A stretch of 64,000 nucleotides of DNA from Taenia hydatigena (GCA_036345935.2 JADWOT020000999.1:124001-188000); one strand, 5' to 3'; numbered from the stretch's first letter, positions 12,407-24,670 are shown. Program-made: numbers and translations. Notes: a model not told the origin generated them from the sequence alone.

Positions 12407-13192
12407 AAAAGCGCGTCGAATTCCACAGGATTCAGCGTGTTACTGGGACCTCCCTTAGCTAGCGACTGTAATTTGGTGAACGAGTGGATCAATCTCGGCA
12501 ACCCAAAGGAGCCGCCACGAGATCAACTCTACCAGATCTCCTACTACTGTCAGGTGTTGAGTTCCGCCTCTGTCTTTGTCAACCACCTCACCGACAGTAG
12601 TCGTGGTTCACTCACTCTACCCATCGCTGCGGTCTCTGTGGCAGTTCATCGCAAGACCATTCTACAAGGCATTCTTCTCCATCTCATCAAAAACGGTTTG
12701 AAACGCATTGCACTGTTCTACGATATGCACGCCACCATCCTTGACATTCCCGAGATGTTAGATTCAACCCTGTCAGCGCTTCGCCTTTCTCGAAACAGGC
12801 GCAATGTCCTTGAACTAGTGACTAGTGTCGGTGTTACACCAACGACAAACTGTACGAGTTTATTAGAGCCATTGGGAGACGATTTGGATGGTGAGTTTTG
12901 CTTCGTTTCTTGGAAGGAGGGTTCAGCTCATTCAGTTCCTTCAACTTTATCTTTAGTGGCACTGATAATGGCAAGGGCAGGAATGGCATTAAACTTCGTG
13001 GTGGGCGTTCAGAACTTGACAAGAATTAGGCAAGGACGGATCGCACTCATGCACGTGGATCCCACGGATATGCTCACTTACGATGTCCTGCGTGCTTGGG
13101 GAGCCCATTTGTCTCAAGCTGGACCCGCATTGGCTGCTGGTCGATCGCTCATCATTGTCACAGCACTGCCCAAGGGCACCAGATACGATGAG
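12407..13192 (+). CDS. Receptor-family ligand-binding protein, exon 2 (both lobes of ANF-type domain)
   Basis: A 262-codon open stretch that continues exon 1 in phase 0 and ends at GATGAG|GTATCG. Near the start, NSTGFSVLLGPPLASDC resembles the conserved V-x-x-(I/L)-G-P-x-C turn of ANF_receptor proteins. LPIAAVSVAVHR and LIKNGLKRIALFYD follow the inter-lobe pattern, where a loop is followed by the W/L-K-R-I-A-(L/V)-(I/L)-Y strand. LVALIMARAGM and GRIALMHVDP match the second-lobe helix and strand, and RSLIIVTALP matches the late strand. Sequons NST, NCT and NLT support an extracellular location. The segment 12891-12956 looks like a 66-bp intron (GTGAGT...CTTTAG), but it is open, divisible by three, and encodes a strand-like FCFVSW that the fold needs there, so I keep it as coding. 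The best guess is a receptor guanylate cyclase-type ectodomain; other class-I receptors sharing this fold remain possible. Confidence 0.66.
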
Positions 13193-13690
13193 GTATCGAT
13201 GCCGTGTAAGGAGGTAACGCATGCTACCTCATTCCCTCTCACAATCTGCCTACATGTAAGACGCCAATCATGTAGGCATTGCATGCTTGTGCATTTATTT
13301 AAGATCATAATCCCAGATTGCCGTAAACGACTACGCCACTAATGGGTTTCAGTCGTAAAATTATGCTTTAAAATAGATGGTTCATGGATATGTTTTCTAA
13401 ACGATATATCGGCCTTTTAGACCGATGTCCTTCTATAAGGGATGTTAAACCTTAGTTGAGAGGCTCCTCGGTGGGAAGCGAGTCCTTGTAAGCTCCTAGC
13501 TGGGTAAGAAAGGATGAAGCTGGTGTTCAACCAGACGATTTCGGCCATGATGTTTGAGGATGGCTAACGGTAACATTCTACGGTAGTTTATGTGAGTTAC
13601 ATGACCAATGCCACCTTGAGTAATTTGATCCATATATGCATTAATCGTGCGTGTGTGTTTGCACTGATTAGTTAGTTTCCCTGTCGGCAG
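13193..13690 (+). other. Intron 2 of the receptor gene
   Basis: Lies between donor GAG|GTATCG and acceptor TTTCCCTGTCGGCAG. It contains stops in every frame and no recognisable element. Confidence 0.5.
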
Positions 13691-13945
13691 CGAATCAACC
13701 TCTCAGTGGCTAGTGGGGCAGCATTAGCAATGCCACTGGTCCAAATTCACCTGCAAGAGGGCGGTGGCAATATCACCTCCTCTGCCAGTCTCTTCCAACC
13801 ACTGCGCACCCTCCAACACATCCAAGTGCCCACACTGCCCTCCATTACCTTCCATTACCGTATTGGTGATGGTGATGTCTCGCAAGGCATTTTCGATCTT
13901 CTTCTCTTCTTCCTCAAATCCAACGTCACTGAAAATGAGTCAATT
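13691..13945 (+). CDS. Receptor-family ligand-binding protein, exon 3 (C-terminal part of ANF-type domain)
   Basis: Phase-0 continuation from exon 2 after the acceptor GTCGGCAG. The 85 residues include SGAALAMPLVQIHLQEGGGNIT, which fits the late helix plus small-residue turn of guanylate cyclase-type ectodomains (family pattern: D-(A/G)-x-L-L-Y-x-x-A-(L/V) then GG and a sequon). It then reads LPSITFHYRIGDGDVSQGIF, which fits the G-x-(V/L)-x-(I/F)-D-x-x-G-D-R segment before the membrane. Sequons NIT and NVT are present. The reading frame stops at TGA 13946. No strong donor is visible before it (ATGA|GTCAAT and AAC|GTCACT are the candidates), so the 3' boundary is uncertain and the end given is the last possible coding base. 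The membrane segment expected next was not recognised. Confidence 0.55.
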
Positions 13946-14837
13946 TGATAAGGGACTATTTTGTCCATCATTTTTCTCGTATGAAACATTTTTGATACCC
14001 AAGGAGAGTGAAATAGTGGAAAAATAGGTTATTTTAGACGAATCTGACTCAGCGGGGGTGTAGTGTCGCTGCTCAAATTTCGTGTGTTCTGAGTGACTTT
14101 AAGTAGTAACCAGTGAAACATGATACATTGGGATTGATAATAGAATTAACAAGACGCATGCTGAGATCCGGTGCTTTGGGAACCAATTGTTTTAATAATG
14201 AGGCCATTAGAGCTGTAAAGAAGGTCAAAGCTAGTTCGGCAGTGCAGACAAATGATCTGCATGTTTTGACTGAAGCTCTGCCTCAGCATCAATTTTGGAG
14301 GGGATAAAGAGATGTGCAGCAACCAAAATGCTGTGAAGACAAAACTTGTGTTCTCGAATGGACTAAGGGGAAGTAGTAATACTCAGTTCCATGGGTATGA
14401 TGCGAACAATTTAGAGTAATCGCGTTTGGCCCACGCCAAAATATCACCAAGTCCTTGCAGCGGTGACCAGATACTACGAAAGCTGTGTGAACATGACGCA
14501 ATCAAATAATCTGCAGTAGTTGAATAAATTAATGATTACGTGGCCAGGTGTTGTGATTTGTAGTCAAGTCGCTTCGTCTATGCTCGAGTTGTTTTCACGT
14601 TAGTTATTTTGCAAATCTTGTGACTGGAGATGCACACGGGTTGCTTGCGTTGGCAGACACCTCCAAAGAGGGACATTAGGTAGATTTTGACTCATGCATG
14701 AAGCTCTTGTGGTGCTGGTCATTTTAAAATCCTCTTTAATTTGCACATTATAGACCGAGGTCGGGAGTAGATAGAATCCGACACAAACGTGTACATCAAA
14801 AGTCGAAAAGGCACCAGCGCAAAGCACTTCATTCAAG
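13946..14837. other. Probable intron or 3' flank, nothing recognised
   Basis: Short frames only. No transmembrane-type hydrophobic exon and no kinase-homology motif seen. Confidence 0.4.
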
Positions 14838-15225
14838 GCCTACTTCGATTTGCGTCCCCCACTCCACCGTCTCATCATCTGCACCCAAGGCACATTCGTC
14901 CAATATTATGAGCTACACCTTCCCTTCAACACTGCCATTACCTTCATCTTCCTTCTCCTATGCCACACCGCATGGCAGCGCATTCAACTTTTATTCCATC
15001 TACTCTGATCTATCCACGCTGAAGTCCCTCAACTCCTATGACTACAAGCCCACCTACGCGCAGGATAAATTCACTAGTTTTGACCATGCTAGCTCGCCGC
15101 TCGATGCACCAGGGGACTTGGTTTACTTTACAATACCACTTTCATATTATGCTCCATCGATTGCACCTACATACTATTTAATTATCAATCCACGTGTGTT
15201 TTATCAGTGCAACATTGATCGGTCC
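14838..15225 (+). CDS. Candidate further exon, frame uncertain
   Basis: An acceptor-like CACTTCATTCAAG ends at 14837 and the following 250 bases are rich in third-position C, as in the receptor exons. Two overlapping plus frames are open. One (14838-15005) reads AYFDLRPPLHRLIICTQGTF and then a hydrophobic stretch ITFIFLLLC. The other (open through ATG 14908 to 15225) is rich in Ser, Tyr, Pro and Thr and reads FNFYSIYSDLSTLKSLNSYD. Either could be an exon of the receptor gene (juxtamembrane region) or of another gene. I cannot choose, and no domain was identified, so the span given covers both. Confidence 0.3.
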
Positions 15226-18089
15226 TAATGCATAATTCCCCTCCAGGCTCTGTAGTATGCAGATATCTACACTTCCAACCGCTATGAAGTGATGAAAACT
15301 TTGTCCTATTTGTACTTCATGGATATTTATGTGCCATGTATTGTCATTGCAAATAAATCGTTTCCATGTTTGCATAGTACACGTTTATGTCGTCCTCCAT
15401 CCAAAAATGTCTTATCATCTCTTCGGCATTGTCTGCTTAGAAAGGAAAAGGACAGTGGTACCGCGTTTAATTACCGATGCAGTTCCAATCACCTCCCTTG
15501 ACGCCTTATTCGCTTAACATTAAAGAAATAACTGCTCATCATAAACAGCAGAATATCGCAATTACTTTGATTTGAAAAAGCTGTTGGGTATGCATCTAAA
15601 TGAGGCTGAAGTATCATAGTAACACTAAGTTATTAATAAGCTTGTTGGACTTTGTGCTTGGATTTAAGTTCACAAGGCATCTTCACAGACAAACCGAACG
15701 AGTGCGCAAGCGGGTAAATAAGTTAGTGTATAGGGATGTATAGAATGCTTTTCGTGACACTGCGATATCGTTTCGCATTCGAGCAGCTTGTCCATTAATG
15801 TAATTGTTTCTCCTTCCTTTTCCTTGCCTAGCATTCCTTTTTTGCTTTACACATTTAGACGATCGTACTCGGTTCCTATTCTTTAACCTAGTCAGGATAG
15901 TCCTGCTCCCATCAGCCAATAATTCAGTGCAGATCTGTAATTTTAGCTCATGCAAATGTTAAAAAACTGCACATTTGTCGGCGCGTCTAACATATTTACA
16001 GACTATGTTGGATAGCAGTTTCAGCTTTCGCAATTTGTAGCGTCAGAATATCATACAAAATAGAACTTTTATTAAAAACTGAATCAGACTGCTTGTTTTT
16101 CAGCAAAGAAAATTTCATGCTTGAGATGAGTTATTTTTTTAAGCTGAAGACTGTGAAAACCAAAGGAGCAATAACTTGAAATGCTCTCAACGCTTAATGC
16201 ATCCTTCTCCTTTGCTTACCTCGGTCCTATTTGCCCAAACATCTATCTAGTAGCGGAGCGTATTGCATTATGCTACGTGTAACACAATCGCCAATCAAAT
16301 CCTGGGCAAAATTAAAGTACGCCATTTCGTGCTAAGCACTGTTAAGTTCTCCGTAGTGATGTTTTAATGAATCGCTTCCTTCAATTTCATCAGACACTTC
16401 TACCTCTATACGACCTCTGTGAATTCGGCTAAATTTTCCTAGTGATTCATTCTTTTTAAGCTCATTTAAAACACGATTTTAATAAAGTCAACTTTCTAGC
16501 GATTTTCATTATACCTGGCAGCGTTTACCTATAAGTTATACCTGTCAGCCGTTCTACCGTCCCATTGACAATCTTTGCTATTCATTCTCACCTCAGTGGA
16601 GCAGTTACATCAATCCCTTAATTCGTGGTACAGGGGACCCAGCGACGTGCATGGCAAGATCAATTAATGATCTCACACTGCTGGCACATACTAATGTAGC
16701 CTGCGCCAAATCGGTGATAATGCCATCAGATCCGCTGCCTCTCCCTAGTTGCGTTGCAAGTTGTGCAAACCATTTATTGCATAACTTAAGAAGGCGTGAT
16801 CTTAAGGGGTATAGTCAACTGTTACTTAACACGTGCTTACTCTCGTTCTCACCGCATTTAATTGTGGGTGCACTATATAAGGATTCCTATTGCTGTCACT
16901 ACTCAATGCTTCACTTTGTCGATGCATTGGAGTCCAAATCGCAGGATTTAACCATACGAGTTCATTTTAGCCAAGGATTTTGCTCAAATGAATGTGTTTG
17001 TGTGAACTTGACTTGTTTTATTTGCAGCACTCAATGGCACTAATTATTTACCGAAACCACCTGCAAAAAATCTCAAGTTTCCTCGAATTTGTTGATGCAT
17101 CCTCTAAAGTTGCTTGGAAATCAGGATAGTAAAGAGATTTGATAAAATATCTAGCATTGGGCCAAAAAAGAGCGTTAAATTGATGACGAATCTGAAACAT
17201 TGAAATGCCAAAGTTTCTAAGGAACAGCCTGTACTGTGTCTTATTAATAGGATCAATGGAGCAGGCACAATGGACTAATAACAAACAAAATTCGATATTT
17301 GGTTCGCTAGCGAAATCCTGCAATAGTAAACATAAAAAGTGACAAAGTCGACGACAGCCGGATAAAATTGCAAGTAGAGGGTCCCGAGTCAAGTAATGAT
17401 GTTGCGAGTTGGCAATGAAGCTGATACTACTGAACAAACTGACCTCAGTTGCGGCACGCATTTGTGTACTCAGTGAATCGATTGCATTGCGGATACAATT
17501 CAAAATCTAGCGCGGGCATTTATAGATGAAGTGGATGGAAGTGCTGCAGTACTGCGCATTCACATCACGCCTTTACGCTTGGTATCGAATCCTTACTACT
17601 AAATCAGATATTATCATTGACAGTGACCGGACCACTGCGGGGCACTAAGTTAATATTTTTCGCACACAATCTTTGTTCTTCTGTTGCATGTGAAAAATTA
17701 TTGGAAGAGACAGAGTACCTAAGAGCAAGGAAGTAGAAGGAGATGGATTAATTTTAGTTAACAAAATCTCATCCTTTATGTTAAAAACTAAGTTCATAAG
17801 AGAGAATATAATTTGAAGAACGACATGAAGCGGCAAGCATTCCCAGTGAACTGGAATCACATGCCTATGTAGCTCGAAGTTTAACCAAACACGCGACTAC
17901 AGCTTCTCCGCGTTCTAATAGCATTTTAGCAACTAAGCAAGCAGTGCTATCTTATCCTTAAAGGATATAAAATTACATGCGAATTTTATATTTACTGCTG
18001 CTTTTTCAAGCTGGCCAGTGTTGTTTGTAAAGTTGGGTTTCTACTAAGTCCACGAGAAATTGAGGTGAAAATGCAAAGATTCATAATGC
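15226..18089. other. Intergenic or intronic, nothing firmly recognised
   Basis: Contains a 151-codon minus-strand frame (17048-17503), the longest in the region. It has no recognised domain, and an acceptor/donor-like pair inside it suggests that at most its first part could be an exon. A 130-codon plus frame at 16651-17043 is also featureless. Confidence 0.4.
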
Positions 18090-18540
18090 GCAGGAAGGGC
18101 TACGACATGAAAATAGATTTGTGCGCCATCATCATGTGATTGCGGCATAAGTAGCGAGAGCATAGAAGATTTATTATTATTATAAAGTGGCGAGAGCACA
18201 GAGTTTTAGTTTGTGCCGATTTTAATGATGTGCCTGCAGTTGATGTCCGAGAGCATAGAATTTGTAGTTAGTATGTCGACTTACATCATGTGACTGCAAT
18301 TGAATTGGCAGAAGCAAAGAGGTTGTCGTTAGTGTATCAATCTTCCCCACGATCCTGCATGATGCAAGGTGCAAGGCGATACGCATCAGGTTAATTCTCC
18401 TCTCTCGCCACTTCAACTGCAATCGCATAATAGCAATTTACACACCAGAGTTAAATTCGCATTTCCTGTTCCCTCAACTGCATTCGCTTTGTGTCAGTCT
18501 GTACACCACATGCAATTTCTCCTCCTACATCCCGATTCCT
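18090..18540. repeat. Cluster of short direct and inverted repeat units
   Basis: About four direct units of 55-62 bp (starts near 18095, 18155, 18190, 18249 and 18309). Their cores are GAGAGCAtAGAA, TTAGTnTGTcgA and CATGTGnCTGCAnTTGA. Units with the opposite orientation follow, containing CTCTCGCCACTTCAACTGCAATCGCA at 18402 and CCTCAACTGCATTCGC at 18472. Unit identity is partial. The layout could fold into a long imperfect hairpin. Confidence 0.55.
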
Positions 18541-18989
18541 TGGTTCTAGTGTCACAAAGTAATTGAGTGGCTATAACTTTAAATCGTGATAGTAAGTGGA
18601 GGTATTTAATCATAATCATTTTTACAAGGGGCTCTTCTTTGTTCTGCTCCTATTGCTATGTGAATTTGATTTGCGAAACTCCAAAAAGTATTAGTTTAAT
18701 GGTGGCTTACCCTATTTGGCAAAATACTTATAGGAGACCTTCGGAAGGAATTACTGATACTTCACGGCAAGAAGGAAAAGGAAGAGACTTTGCGCCTTGC
18801 CAAGTGTGCGACAATATTTCCGTGACAAGGAGCGAAACTGGGAAGAACAAATTCAAACGTAAATTAAACACGAGAGAAGTCAGACTCGTTTGGCAACCAC
18901 CCAGGCGCACACCGTTGCTTCTCCTATCCGAGGCAAACGGTTGTAGGATCTTCAAGGTTCTTAATGACCTCTCTGGTAGCACCTACAAT
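18541..18989. other. Sequence between the repeat cluster and the gypsy relic
   Basis: A 160-codon frame (18567-19049) begins here and runs into the recognisable RT start. Its upstream part probably belongs to the same element, but it carries no protease or gag motif that I can identify. Confidence 0.35.
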
Positions 18990-19650
18990 GGGAAGTTGAA
19001 TACCGTAACTAAGAAAAAAGCAACCCCGTTACCCCTTGTAAGCGATTAATGGATCGCATGTTGCTCCTCACTTATAATTAAAAGTGGTGGAAACAGATGC
19101 TAAGACGGGCTTTGTGATTTCCAGACAATGCCCTCCGGACTCTTTAATGTTGCATCTGACTACAAACGTTTGATGCAGATAGCGCTAGTTGGTACTTTTC
19201 CAATATACCACATACTCTGCCTCGATAACATCCAAGAGCATAGAGTCAATCTTGAATTAGTGCCAAATCGTCTGCGAGGTGCAGGGCTAGCCTTAAAACC
19301 AAAGAAGTGCCATTTTCTTTACCAACTCGTCAGCTTCTCATGGCAAATGGTCTCATTAACTAATATGTTAATCACCAAAATCCGTACAAAGCGCGTAGGC
19401 TTGGCCAGTTACCGCATTTGCCCTGCTAAAGTCCTAGATAGAATTGCTATCCTCCACATAAAACAACCGCAAAGCGGGCGATAAGAGAATTTACAGTGGG
19501 AGGACGAGCATGACGAGCATGACGCAAAGAATCTACTCCGCACAGATCCATGCTTTACCTAACTTTGAGGCCAACGCACCACCCTTTGTAATGGGTACAG
19601 ACGCCAGTGATGTAGCCGTGGGTGATGTACCTTTCCAAGGACACAGATAA
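18990..19650 (+). mobile_element. Ty3/gypsy-like retrotransposon pol relic (RT and RNase H fragments)
   Basis: Three pieces in order match Ty3/gypsy pol. First, KLNTVTKKKATPLPLVSD (18993-19046) matches the family's YRxLNxVTxKDxYPLPxIDD. Second, MPSGLFNVASDYKRLM at 19128 matches MPFGLxNAPxTFQRLM, and GAGLALKPKKCHF matches GLxLxPxKCxF. Third, PFVMGTDASDVAVGDV near 19582 matches the RNase H start PFxLxTDASxxAxGAVL. The element is dead: a stop ends the first block, frames change between blocks, and the catalytic Y-x-DD box is CLDN with the following I-I-V-F-S block lost. No LTR, primer-binding site, integrase or chromodomain was recognised. Confidence 0.8.
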
Positions 19651-22600
19651 GGAAGAAAGACGGTATTTGCCTACACAAGGTTGATGCGCAGCTAAATAGT
19701 TGAGGCATAAATGCGCAACAGAACTCAAGCTACCTTCACTCTCACCAATATCCGTACCATTGATTAAATTAGGCGATCCACCGGTTTCAAAATAAAAAGG
19801 CAGCGTTACGATGATTTGGTAAGTGTGCTAAAATTTTAGCCTGGCGTGCTACTTGCTCTTCATTGGGTTTTTTCAGTTCATTTCAGGTGACATTAGGATA
19901 GAGTTCACAAACGGCAGAAATATTGGGGAGCATTTTACTAGAAGTGCAGAGCTTGATAACACTTGCCAGATTAGAAAAGTGGTAGTCCATGCCGAATTCC
20001 CTTTAAGAGCGGTTCTCACTTAGATGGTAAGCCAGTCAGAATAACAAACGCTAGTTTTGGTCAAGACAACTATTATTTGGCAGTATTATTGGCAGAGTAG
20101 TTAACGCTGTCCCCAGGGACATCCTCCTGAATGGCATTCATCTTTCACTTCCACCGGCATACCTTACCGAGGCATTCCTACAAACCCAGTAGAGCCTACT
20201 TACAAGTAGGCGATTCCTCCTCGTATCATTAAAAGGCTGCAAGAAAGATGATTGATTATTAATTTCACCTCCTCATTTTGTAAGTTTTACAACCGCTTGC
20301 TTTCGACGCTTCATTTTTATCACCTTTTGTCCATATCCTTCCCCCATATTAAGGCAGACATCTCGTGGTAGAACACAGATGTCTCTTGATGGCTAAAAGG
20401 CGTTCAGCTGAAGGAGCAGCATCCGGAAAAGAAAACCAAAGACAGGTCCTTTTGATAATGCGGAGCAATTTAAAGCACATAAGAATCGGCTTAGCTCTAG
20501 CATGCTGCAGGACGCATTCAGCATTCAATATTCAGTCCTTGCTTTCAGATGCTTCCTGTTATGATCTCCAACAAATCCTCCCTAAAGTACCATTCCACAT
20601 AACTTTTTCTTGCATTGACTACTGAGCCTCAACCCAGTAATAAGCACTCCATTTTTAATTTGCACAGATTATTTGCATTCTTGTTATGGTGAAGAAAAGC
20701 GATACAGTGCATGACTATGCCTAGACTCTTGTTCAGTAAAGGCTTGTACGCACATGACTTCGATTGGTCAAGTAGAGTCATCGTAGCAGAAGGAAAAGTC
20801 GGAATGAACCGAGGTTGCTAAATCTTATCAGCCCACAAACATTTGGTGGGATAACCCAAAGTGTATGCGCGCCTTGAGAATCTACCATCTGTGATGATGG
20901 TGTCAACCAGTCAGACTTTCTGCACTGGCCTTAAAGGGCACTACCAAACTTGTCAATCATTATCGTGCCAGCAAGGCATGCGGATTCAAATCGCCCGCCA
21001 AAAATATGTAATCCTCCTAATAGGTCTAAGTCATGGGCTTTAGTTAAATACGCCCTTAATTTTGTGCATGTTATCATCCCTACTACCCATCGAATAGTTT
21101 CGTGAGGCCCTTTGATTCGCGCCATTTCAGAAAAAAACAACTTTTAAAAAGGCCAATTGCTAATAATCCCTCCTTAGGGCCTTCTCACCTATTCAGTCGG
21201 TCATTGCATTGGTCACTAGGACTGCGGTGGTTCTATCGAAGAGCAGTTGCGCCAGCAGTCAAGCAAGTCAGCATGCAACCTGTGGCCCCACTTTGAGAGA
21301 AACCGTTAGAAAAGAGTTGGACCGTGACTGAGGCAGTGCATCCTCCAAATCGTATGAAATGAGGGCGTCTATGCACAGAGGTGTAAATAGCATTGCGGTT
21401 GGCATAGCCTATCCATTAACGGAACTCAGATCCTGCTCCCACTTACGCCCATTCAGCGTAGCTGTTGTATACAGGGTGAATGTAATGGTCAAGGCAAAGG
21501 CGGCAAGCACCACAGAAAGGTGACTACAATACCAAGTGTGTACTGCAATCGTACAGGCAAAGACATCATCTCTTGGGAGGGATACTGGTACTCGAATGTT
21601 AACGAATTTTCTACATTTTTCCTGCACACGTTCCACTTTCCTGTCTCCAATCGAATTATGGAGCATGAAATTGGCTGACGCATGCACTCCTGTCAAGTAC
21701 TTTTACATCTTAGCATGTTCCACTGAAAGCATGTGAGCTTACATTTGTAAATATTGCAAAGCTGTCAAACAAAGTAAGTAAGTGGTTCGCGTAAGGGTTA
21801 ACGTCTTCTTTGAGCATCACTCTTTATGCCAAAGCAAGTTAAGGGTGGAATCGTGTGGTCAAAATCACAAATACTAGTTGTTTGTTTCCTGCAAAGAAAT
21901 ATTATTAGATAATGAAGAACCTCTACTGCACTGCAGACAACGAAACTGCATTGCAAATGATAGTAAGGTAATGGCCCCGAGACAGCGTTGTCACAATCAA
22001 ACAGAAATGTAGGCTACCGTCACCACGTAGCAACAGTAAGTATCGCATAATCTTCTGTGCATTAGCTTCGTTAACTGTCTTCCTCCGGTCTGACATGCAG
22101 CTGTTATAGATCACATCAAGAGGACTGCAAGCACTCTTCTTGGTGCATGAAAGAGACGATTTATTCCATGCGAATGGGAAACAGAACAGCATTAATTCAG
22201 CCCATTGACTCGAAAACTTCTTCACTGACCCGTCTTGTCAGAAAAGAATTCTCTTATCTCCCGTTCGTTCCCTTATCTTTGTCCTTGCATACCTCGCACA
22301 AATTATCAGCGAGTAGCTGCTCACTAAGGCCAATGGTCTCAAAATACATTGACATGCATTAATGGAGCCTGCACAAAATAGTTGATGACACATTCAGATT
22401 TTTGCTGCTATTTAGTGATGCAGTATCACAGGACCTAGTGAGTTAGCGGTAATTGCTATGCGTCTAAAAGAAAACGGTGTTAATGATAATTGTTATTTAT
22501 CCTGGGTAAACCGAATCGTGAGCGGTTCGTCCGACTGTCATACAGCACTGTACAGCAAAAAACTACTTTGGTTGAAGTCAGTGTTGGGTAGGATCGGAAC

Positions 22601-24472
22601 GCGTTTCTCTGCTCATCGAATCCCTTCCACTCTTCCACCACATTCCGACTGCTCTTACGGGAAATTTATGTCGAACTTGACAACAAGCAGTATTGACATT
22701 GGAGCTCATGACCCAACATTCGTAAACGAGAAATCGCAGAATCTAATCTCTTTATATCAGATCGATGAGAGTGCTGCAGTAGTTATACTGTCGACGATCC
22801 CACCAGTCAAGCTGCAAATTGTGATCACCAGTTGAGCTTTTGACCTTTCAAGCAACGCTCAATAGTCAGGTCCTTCCAGCGATTTCATTTAGGCTAGAGA
22901 CTTTGCTCGGTTGTGCACGCATTAATGCGAACTCAGGTGATCACATGCGCTAATGGTCACTGCACGCATTTTTGATGCTGAAGCGATCTTAGCATTTAGG
23001 TAGACAGGATCAAACTTTTTCTCCTATTCCTAGCATCCGTCAATGCCTATGCCATCGATATACTTGGAAATCGCTAAAGCAAAGACGCACAACATAACCG
23101 ACAGCCACTCCAGAAACTAGTTTTAATAGGATCAGTGAGGCAGCTGCAAAGGAATGATAGTGAGCAAAAGTCAACAACTGGCTAACCAGTCAGCTCAGAC
23201 AGCATTTAATAAAAGTGCCAACGTTGACAAAAATGAGACAAAGATGAGAGCAAAGTGTCCTGAGTCAATCTAGAGCGGCATCATGCCAATGAGGCTGGCA
23301 TTTTTGTGCAACCCAACCACAGCCAAGGTCTAAAATTGAGCGGACAATTATAGGGGTTGTTAATAAAATAGATGCAACACTGTACGCTCTTTTTCACGTC
23401 AAAATTACTTCGTTCCGCATAAAAAGAGAGGGATCCTTTTTAAACTTGGCAGTGGGAGTGACTGCGGCACACAATCAGATATCTTATGAGCACCGTCTTT
23501 GCTGTTGCGTTGTCCTGGATGAACGGGTGTGTGAGGCTAAGTATTTGAAAGCAAAGAAGTGAAAGAAAGGAAAGAGATTTATTTACAGTTGACTTTGTGG
23601 TTACCAAATCGACAACTCTTCTTCATAGTTGCTATCGAAATTACCGCGTGTCTTAATGTTGCTTACATACACTATGATGTGGGATAAACTAGGAATTTAG
23701 GGTCATAATCAAGTAAGTGGGTGAGTTTGGCACACTCTAGTGATGTGCGGCAAGCTACATCGCTTAAAAACAGGCTTTATTCTTTGCATGAACATCTTAT
23801 TTTCCCAAGAGCAAGAAGCGCGCTTCTAAGGCGCAGAAGTCTTCTGAGTAAACAAACGATGTGGTCACTGCAGTAGATCACATGCTTGAATCAACAAATC
23901 AAAGATTTTCTTGACAAGCGGCCTCTCATCCCTTACATGTAAACCAAATTTTTAGTAGCTCTTTAGCTAGAGTACACGACGAAGAGTTAAGTATTTGATT
24001 TGCAATGAAATTTAACCACAGGATCTCATTATTCAGAACCTTAGCCCTGCACGCGACTTACGCTCCTCTGGGTTTTACTCACATGGAATGCTGAGGACAG
24101 ATCCAGAAGGTTCTTTTGCTTATCCATTGAATTCATCACATACTCTCTTGCAAGTTTTCACCCAGCTCAATAACCTCTGCACTAAAATGCGCAACTACAG
24201 GTACACAAGGTGCCTCGCCACATTCAAGAACTCTATCTTAAAACTTGCACATTTGGCTCGTGACCATCATGATAAGCACCTTTCAATTTTAGCTACACCA
24301 TGCGCATCGAATTCTGTGTGTGCGACCACGTACATACGTACACAAGTAAAAGGTGTGTAGTTGTGTACAAGTATTTGTGCTTATGAATAATCTGAGCCCA
24401 AATAATGAGGAATAGCACAACAATCAGTCAAATAACGTATATTACATCACGTTTATAGCATTGAATATATGT
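19651..24472. other. Repeat-like or intergenic, nothing recognised
   Basis: The first part may be further gypsy debris but carries no readable integrase (no HHCC or DDE pattern). An 18-bp perfect palindrome-like hairpin (GCCTACTT-AC-AAGTAGGC) lies at 20194-20211. No gene with splice and domain support was found. Confidence 0.4.
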
Positions 24473-24670
24473 TTGTCGTGATCACTGGCCGCCTCTCACT
24501 TAAAAAGTGTATTCAGACAAGCATCGTAGCAGTGTTGCTACTTCCTAAGACTGCTCAACCCTTAGATGAAAAATAGGGTACGGTCATCAATTACGGGATG
24601 TTCGTAAGACCATGGGCTAATAAAACTTTGGTATATCCATGAAAAACACAAACAGGATTATTTCGCCTCA
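24473..24670 (+). repeat. Dispersed repeat family F, copy 1
   Basis: Aligns with the reverse complement of 51180-51385, sharing GATCACTGGCCGCCTCTCA, CAAGCAT-G-A-CAGTGTTGC, GGTCATCAATTAC and AAAACACAAAC-GG. It covers both the outer 60 bp of the left arm of the large inverted repeat and the sequence outside that arm. That shows which junction is the old one. Confidence 0.7.

Noticed and set aside
14838..15005. Idea that this exon supplies a missing second-lobe segment of the receptor and is out of order
   Set aside because: The segment is already provided by the open 12891-12956 stretch, and splice phases do not fit insertion there.
17048..17503. 151-codon minus-strand frame
   Set aside because: No recognised domain, no codon bias, and an acceptor/donor-like pair inside. 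In 64 kb of six frames a chance frame of this length is plausible.
20194..20211. 8-bp stem hairpin GCCTACTT/AAGTAGGC
   Set aside because: Too short and isolated; no T-run, repeat end or gene context.
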